Assembly (NCBI GenBank): GCA_030150305.1
Contig: JASLGD010000352.1
Coordinates: 1-8,938 of the forward strand
Source of the DNA: Caldimonas sp.
Lineage (GTDB): Bacteria > Pseudomonadota > Gammaproteobacteria > Burkholderiales > Burkholderiaceae_C
Length of the DNA stretch: 8,938 bases
Reading direction: 5' to 3'
Part shown: piece after piece, positions 5,820 through 8,938 of the stretch
How the letters are laid out: each line of letters opens with the position of its first letter
Position numbering within the stretch: the stretch's first letter is position 1
The notes under the pieces: model-generated
The model's database searches: none
Told to the model about the DNA's origin: nothing
Seen by the model: only the letters and a program-made list of their open reading frames with translations
Program-made: the position numbers and the translations under genes

Positions 5820-7813
5820 GAAGCGTTCCCGTCGTTGCCGCGGAGATCGTCCTCGACGACGACGGCACGCCGCGCTCGCGCACCTACGGCGACGTCTACC
5901 ACCCGCGCAGCGGTGCGCTCGCGCAGGCGCGCCACGTCTTCCTCGGCGACGGAGCGCTCGCCGAGCGCTGGCGCGGCCGCGACCGTTTCGTCGTCCTCGA
6001 GACCGGCTTCGGCCTCGGCAACAACTTCCTCGCGACCTGGTCGGCATGGCGAGACGACCGTGCGCGCCCTCGACGGCTGCACTTCGTCTCGATCGACTCC
6101 TCGCCGCCGACGCGCGCGACGCTCGCGACGGTCGTGCGCGACGCTGCCCTCGCGCCGCTCGCGGTCGAGCTCGCCCGGCGCTGGCCTCCCCTCACCTGCA
6201 ACCTGCACCGGATCGCGTTCGACGAGGACGCCGTCGAGCTGCTGCTCGCGTTCGGCGACGCAGCGGCGTGGCTGCCGCAGCTCGCCGCCGACGTCGACGC
6301 GTTCTTTCTCGACGGCTTCGCCCCGGCCCGCAACCCGGCGATGTGGGAGCCGCGCCTCATCAAGGCGATGGCGCGCATCGCCGCGCCCGACGCGACCGTG
6401 GCGACCTGGAGCGCCGCGCGCGTGGTGCGCGACGGTCTCGCCGCGGCTGGCTTCGTCGTCGAGCGCGCGGCGGGCAGCGACGGCAAGCGCGACATCACGC
6501 GCGCGCGCTTCGCGCCGCGGGGCACGCGGCGAACGATGCGGTCGGCACCCGCTGCCGACGTCGTCGTCGTCGGTGCCGGCCTCGCCGGCTGCGCGACCGC
6601 CGCCGCGCTCGCTCGCCGCGGCGTGCGCGCGCTCGTCGTCGAACGCGCCGCCGAGGCCGCGAGCGAAGCGTCGGGCAACGCAGCCGCGGTCTTCCACGGC
6701 GTCGTGCACAGAGACGACGGCCGCTACGCCCGCTTCCATCGCGCCGCGGCGCTCGCCGGCGCCAGCGCGGTGCGCGACGCGATCGAGCGCCACGGCGTGC
6801 GCGGCAGCGCGTCCGGCCTGCTCCGTCTCGAGACGCGCCTCGACCTCGCGGCGATGGAGGCGATCGTCGCCGCGCTGGCGCTGCCGGCCGACTACGTGGT
6901 CGCGGTCGACGCCGCTGCGGCGAGCGACATCGCGGGAGTGCACATCGCATCGCCGGCGTGGCACTACCCCGCCGGCGGCTGGGTCGATCCGCGCGCGCTC
7001 TCGACCGCTTGGCTCGGCGACGCGTCGCGGTCGAGCGAGCTGCGACTCGGCACGGCGGTCGGCTCGCTGCGCCGCGTCGACGGCCGCTGGCGAGTCGCCG
7101 GCGACGACGGCGCGCTGATCGCGACCTGCGATGCGGTCGTCCTCTGCGACGGCAGCGGCACCGCGCTGCTCGGCCCGGCCGCATTTCCTGTGCAGCGCCA
7201 GCGCGGCCAGACGACCGCGGTCGCGGCGACGCTTCTCGCCGCGCTGCCGCGCTTGCCCATCGCCGGCAGCGGCCACGTCGTGCCGCCGCTCGACGGAATC
7301 GTCTGGACCGGAACGAGCGCGGCGTGGCACGACGACGACGTCAGCTTGCGTTCAGGCGAGCAGCGCCGCAACCTCGAGCGGCTCCAGCATCTCCTCGGTC
7401 TTGCGCACGCTCCGGCGGTCGACGCGCTCGCCGGCCGCGTCGCGTTTCGCTGGACGAGCGCGGACCGACTGCCGATCGCCGGACCGGTCCCCGCGACGAT
7501 CGCAGCCGCCGCGATCGCGGGCTGCCCAGCGGACCCGGCGCGACACGAGCGCCTGCGCCTGGTCGCGCGCGCACCCGGTCTCTTCGTCTGCGCTGCGCTC
7601 GGCTCGCGCGGCGTCGCTGCGGCATCGCTCGCCGGCGAGATCGTCGCCGCCCGGATCGCGGGAACCCCGGTGCCGGCCGAGGCCGACCTCGTCGATGCGA
7701 TCGATCCTGCCCGCTTCGCCGTGCGCCGGGTTCGTCGCGAAGCCGCCGCGGCGGCGCGCGACGGCGCCGGTCAGCCTCCCGTGGGTCCCATCGCCGGATC
7801 GTTCGGCGGCTGA
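5816..7813 (+). CDS. mnmC: Bifunctional tRNA mnm5s2U biosynthesis protein MnmC (methyltransferase plus FAD oxidase)
   Basis: MnmC completes mnm5(s2)U at tRNA wobble position 34. Its C-terminal FAD domain removes the carboxymethyl part of cmnm5U to give nm5U, and its N-terminal SAM-dependent domain methylates this to mnm5U. The 665 residues match the E. coli length (about 668). The methyltransferase (about 1-235) shows the SAM loop LETGFGLGNNFLATW (61-75) and the signature FLDGFAPARNPAMW with catalytic-type D166. The oxidase (about 247-665) shows the dinucleotide-binding VVVGAGLAGCATA (250-262) and ASGNAAAVFHGVVH (285-298). The latter corresponds to ASGNxAGxxxP in other MnmCs, here with Ala and Gly substitutions. 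The C-terminus has FRWTSADRLPIAGPVP and GLFVCAALGSRGVAAASLAGE. The GTG start forms GTGA with the DUF3445 stop, which suggests translational coupling. No strong ribosome binding site is seen. The 3' end runs 43 bases into the convergent lysine-rich gene. Confidence 0.96.
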   Translation: MRSVPVVAAEIVLDDDGTPRSRTYGDVYHPRSGALAQARHVFLGDGALAERWRGRDRFVVLETGFGLGNNFLATWSAWRDDRARPRRLHFVSIDSSPPTRATLATVVRDAALAPLAVELARRWPPLTCNLHRIAFDEDAVELLLAFGDAAAWLPQLAADVDAFFLDGFAPARNPAMWEPRLIKAMARIAAPDATVATWSAARVVRDGLAAAGFVVERAAGSDGKRDITRARFAPRGTRRTMRSAPAADVVVVGAGLAGCATAAALARRGVRALVVERAAEAASEASGNAAAVFHGVVHRDDGRYARFHRAAALAGASAVRDAIERHGVRGSASGLLRLETRLDLAAMEAIVAALALPADYVVAVDAAAASDIAGVHIASPAWHYPAGGWVDPRALSTAWLGDASRSSELRLGTAVGSLRRVDGRWRVAGDDGALIATCDAVVLCDGSGTALLGPAAFPVQRQRGQTTAVAATLLAALPRLPIAGSGHVVPPLDGIVWTGTSAAWHDDDVSLRSGEQRRNLERLQHLLGLAHAPAVDALAGRVAFRWTSADRLPIAGPVPATIAAAAIAGCPADPARHERLRLVARAPGLFVCAALGSRGVAAASLAGEIVAARIAGTPVPAEADLVDAIDPARFAVRRVRREAAAAARDGAGQPPVGPIAGSFGG

Positions 7814-7965
7814 TTGACCCCACCCGCCTCGCCCGAGGTCGCGGCTTCGCTGTCGCCCGGGACGCCGAGCCTGCGCACGGCCTTGTCCTTCTCCTTCTGT
7901 TCCTTCTTCTTCTTCTTGGCGAGCTCGCGTTGCCGCTTTTCGAACGAATAGTTGGGTTTGGCCAC
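7771..7965 (-). CDS. Small lysine-rich conserved hypothetical protein
   Basis: The 64-residue product begins MAKPNYSFEKRQRELAKKKK, an N-terminus I recognise from small unnamed proteins widespread in beta- and gammaproteobacteria; no function is known to me. Residues 7-32 are highly charged (KKKKKEQKEKDK) and should form a basic helix. Residues 35-64 are Gly/Pro/Ala-rich and probably disordered. There is no signal peptide or Cys pair. The GTG start has a strong AAGGA Shine-Dalgarno five bases upstream, and with the recognised N-terminus this makes it a real gene despite its size. It lies 70 bases downstream of rpiA on the same strand, so it may share that transcript. Its last 43 bases are antisense to the mnmC end, and the poorly conserved-looking tail sits in that overlap. 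Nucleic-acid or ribosome binding is conceivable from charge alone, but that is speculation. Confidence 0.85.
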   Translation of the reverse strand: MAKPNYSFEKRQRELAKKKKKEQKEKDKAVRRLGVPGDSEAATSGEAGGVNQPPNDPAMGPTGG

Positions 7966-7970
7966 GGACT

Positions 7971-7975
7971 TCCTT
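7971..7975 (-). promoter_or_regulatory. Ribosome binding site of the small lysine-rich gene
   Basis: On the minus strand this reads AAGGA (within CAAGGAAG), five bases before the GTG at 7965-7963. It is among the best Shine-Dalgarno sites in the window and fixes the start of this short gene. Confidence 0.75.
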
Positions 7976-8035
7976 GAGTTGCGGGAGGGGTGAGGAGATT
8001 ACGCGCTTTTCGCGCGCCGATCGATGGCCCTGGTA

Positions 8036-8695
8036 TCAGAACGTCAAGGTGCGCACGCCCGCGGCGGTGCCGAGCAGACAGACGGCGGCACGCTGGCGCG
8101 CGAAGATGCCGACGCAGACGACGCCCGGCCACTGGTTGATCTCGGACTCGAGCGCGAGCGGGTCGTCGATCGCCAGGCCGTGGACGTCGAGGATGACGCC
8201 GCCGTTGTCGGTGACGACGCCCTCGCGCCGCTGCGCACGGCCGCCGATCGCGGCGAACTTGCGCGCGATCTGCGCCGCCGCCATCGGGATCACCTCGACC
8301 GGCAGCGGGAAGCGGCCGAGCCGGGCGACGCGCTTCGACTCGTCGGCGATGCACACGAACCGCTCGGCGAGGTCGGCGACGATCTTCTCGCGCGTCAGCG
8401 CCGCGCCGCCGCCCTTGATCATGCAGCCGGTCGGGTCGATCTCGTCGGCGCCGTCGACGCAGACCGGCAGCGACTCGACGTCGGCGGCGTCGACGACGCG
8501 GATGCCGCGCGCGACGAGGCGCGCCGTGCTCGCGGCGCTGCTCGAGACCGCGCCGGCGATGCCGCCGTCGAGGCGCGCGAGCGCGTCGATGAAGAGGTTG
8601 ACCGTCGATCCCGAGCCGACGCCGATGACGGCGCCGCGCGGCACGTAGGCGAGCGCAGCCTCGGCGACCTGGCGCTTGAGCTCGTCCTGCGTCAC
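8036..8695 (-). CDS. rpiA: Ribose-5-phosphate isomerase A
   Basis: RpiA interconverts ribose-5-phosphate and ribulose-5-phosphate in the non-oxidative pentose phosphate pathway (cytoplasm). It supplies ribose for nucleotides. The 219 residues equal the E. coli length and align without visible gaps. The substrate loop GVGSGSTVN (25-33), SSSAAST (51-57), VDGADEID (80-87) with D81 and D84, and KGGGAALTREK with K94 and the general base E103 all occupy the E. coli positions. GVVTDNGGVILDVHG (163-177) is also typical. The start is GTG 8695, which overlaps the fumC stop as GTGA (8692-8695). GAAGG lies 7 bases upstream inside the fumC end. The N-terminus MTQDELK matches the family, so this start is secure. 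Probably co-transcribed and translationally coupled with fumC. Confidence 0.97.
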   Translation of the reverse strand: MTQDELKRQVAEAALAYVPRGAVIGVGSGSTVNLFIDALARLDGGIAGAVSSSAASTARLVARGIRVVDAADVESLPVCVDGADEIDPTGCMIKGGGAALTREKIVADLAERFVCIADESKRVARLGRFPLPVEVIPMAAAQIARKFAAIGGRAQRREGVVTDNGGVILDVHGLAIDDPLALESEINQWPGVVCVGIFARQRAAVCLLGTAAGVRTLTF

Positions 8696-8938
8696 GGCTT
8701 GGCCTTCGCGGCCACTGCGCTGCCGACCATCTTGGCCGGATCGACCCAGGCATCGAACTGCTCGCCGGTGAGCCAGCCCGATGCCAGGGCGGCCTCGCGC
8801 AACGTGCGGCCGCTGCGGTGCGCTTCCTTTGCGATCTTCGCCGCCTTGTCGTAGCCGATGTGCGGATTGAGCGCGGTGACGAGCATCAGCGATCGCTCGA
8901 CGTTGTCGCGAATACGCTCGCGCGCGGGCTCGATGCCG
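8692..8938 (-). CDS. fumC: Class II fumarate hydratase, C-terminal fragment (5' part beyond window)
   Basis: Fumarase C interconverts fumarate and malate in the TCA cycle and needs no iron-sulfur cluster. Only the last 81 residues are visible, read open from the right edge. They contain RIRDNVERSLMLVTALNPHI and GYDKAAKIAKEAH, the highly conserved start of the fumarase C-terminal domain, followed by the small C-terminal helical unit ending FDAWVDPAKMVGS. The related aspartase and argininosuccinate lyase families share the fold, but this wording is that of FumC. The SS-loop catalytic region lies outside the window and cannot be checked. The ending AVAAKAKP is a short Ala/Lys tail. The stop overlaps the GTG of rpiA. 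Confidence 0.92.
   Translation of the reverse strand, partial: GIEPARERIRDNVERSLMLVTALNPHIGYDKAAKIAKEAHRSGRTLREAALASGWLTGEQFDAWVDPAKMVGSAVAAKAKP

Noticed and set aside
4157..7330. Minus-strand open frame of 1057 codons opposite efp, DUF3445 and mnmC
   Set aside because: This is the same high-GC shadow effect. It spans the efp terminator and lacks any recognisable domain.
7891..7920. CTT/TTC-rich tract on the plus strand
   Set aside because: It is simply the antisense of the Lys/Glu codon run in the small lysine-rich protein, not a regulatory pyrimidine tract.
5041..7977. Plus-strand open frame of 978 codons in another frame across DUF3445 and mnmC
   Set aside because: The composition is Arg/Ser/Ala-rich with no motif, whereas the alternative frames carry full-length known families.
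8002..8016. CGCGC-TTTTC-GCGCG inverted repeat between rpiA and the lysine-rich gene
   Set aside because: It has only five base pairs and no T-run follows on the minus strand, so it is not a credible terminator. CG-rich repeats of this size are expected by chance here.
1..8938. Transposase, integrase, phage, toxin-antitoxin, defence genes, tRNA, rRNA or CRISPR repeats
   Set aside because: I looked on both strands and found none. All coding space is taken by the housekeeping or conserved hypothetical genes listed, with uniform composition.

Overview
The window looks like ordinary, gene-dense chromosome from a very GC-rich betaproteobacterium, most likely Burkholderiales or a close relative. 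The evidence is the strong G/C bias at third codon positions and an EarP/EF-P pair in which EF-P has arginine at position 32. It is supported by UvrC, PgsA, MnmC, RpiA and FumC sequences of proteobacterial type and by a uvrC - small lipoprotein - pgsA gene order. I see no mobile element, RNA gene, CRISPR array or sign of recent transfer. No gap between genes exceeds about 100 bases.

Layout. (1) Positions 1-3006, minus strand: uvrC (nucleotide excision repair), an uncharacterised lipoprotein gene and pgsA (phosphatidylglycerolphosphate synthase, running off the left edge). The three are joined by 14-base and 4-base overlaps and should form one transcript. (2) Positions 3007-3076: a 70-base divergent intergenic region. 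(3) Positions 3077-4795, plus strand: earP and its substrate efp. EarP rhamnosylates Arg32 of EF-P, which then relieves ribosome stalling at proline runs. A strong intrinsic terminator follows efp. (4) Positions 4845-7813, plus strand: a DUF3445 gene (heme-dependent oxidative N-demethylase family) joined by a 4-base GTGA overlap to mnmC, the bifunctional enzyme that finishes mnm5(s2)U in the tRNA wobble position. (5) Positions 7771-8938, minus strand: a small lysine-rich protein gene whose 3' end overlaps that of mnmC, then rpiA (pentose phosphate pathway) and the 3' end of fumC (TCA cycle). fumC and rpiA overlap by 4 bases.

Themes. Gene packing is tight: three NTGA overlaps and frequent GTG starts (lipoprotein, mnmC, lysine-rich protein, rpiA). 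Two plus-strand transcription units serve translation: EF-P modification and tRNA wobble modification. I found no clear new multi-gene system. The most promising leads are the DUF3445-mnmC coupling, the DUF3445 start codon lying directly after the efp terminator, the unnamed lipoprotein inside the uvrC-pgsA unit, and the stem-loop in the efp leader.
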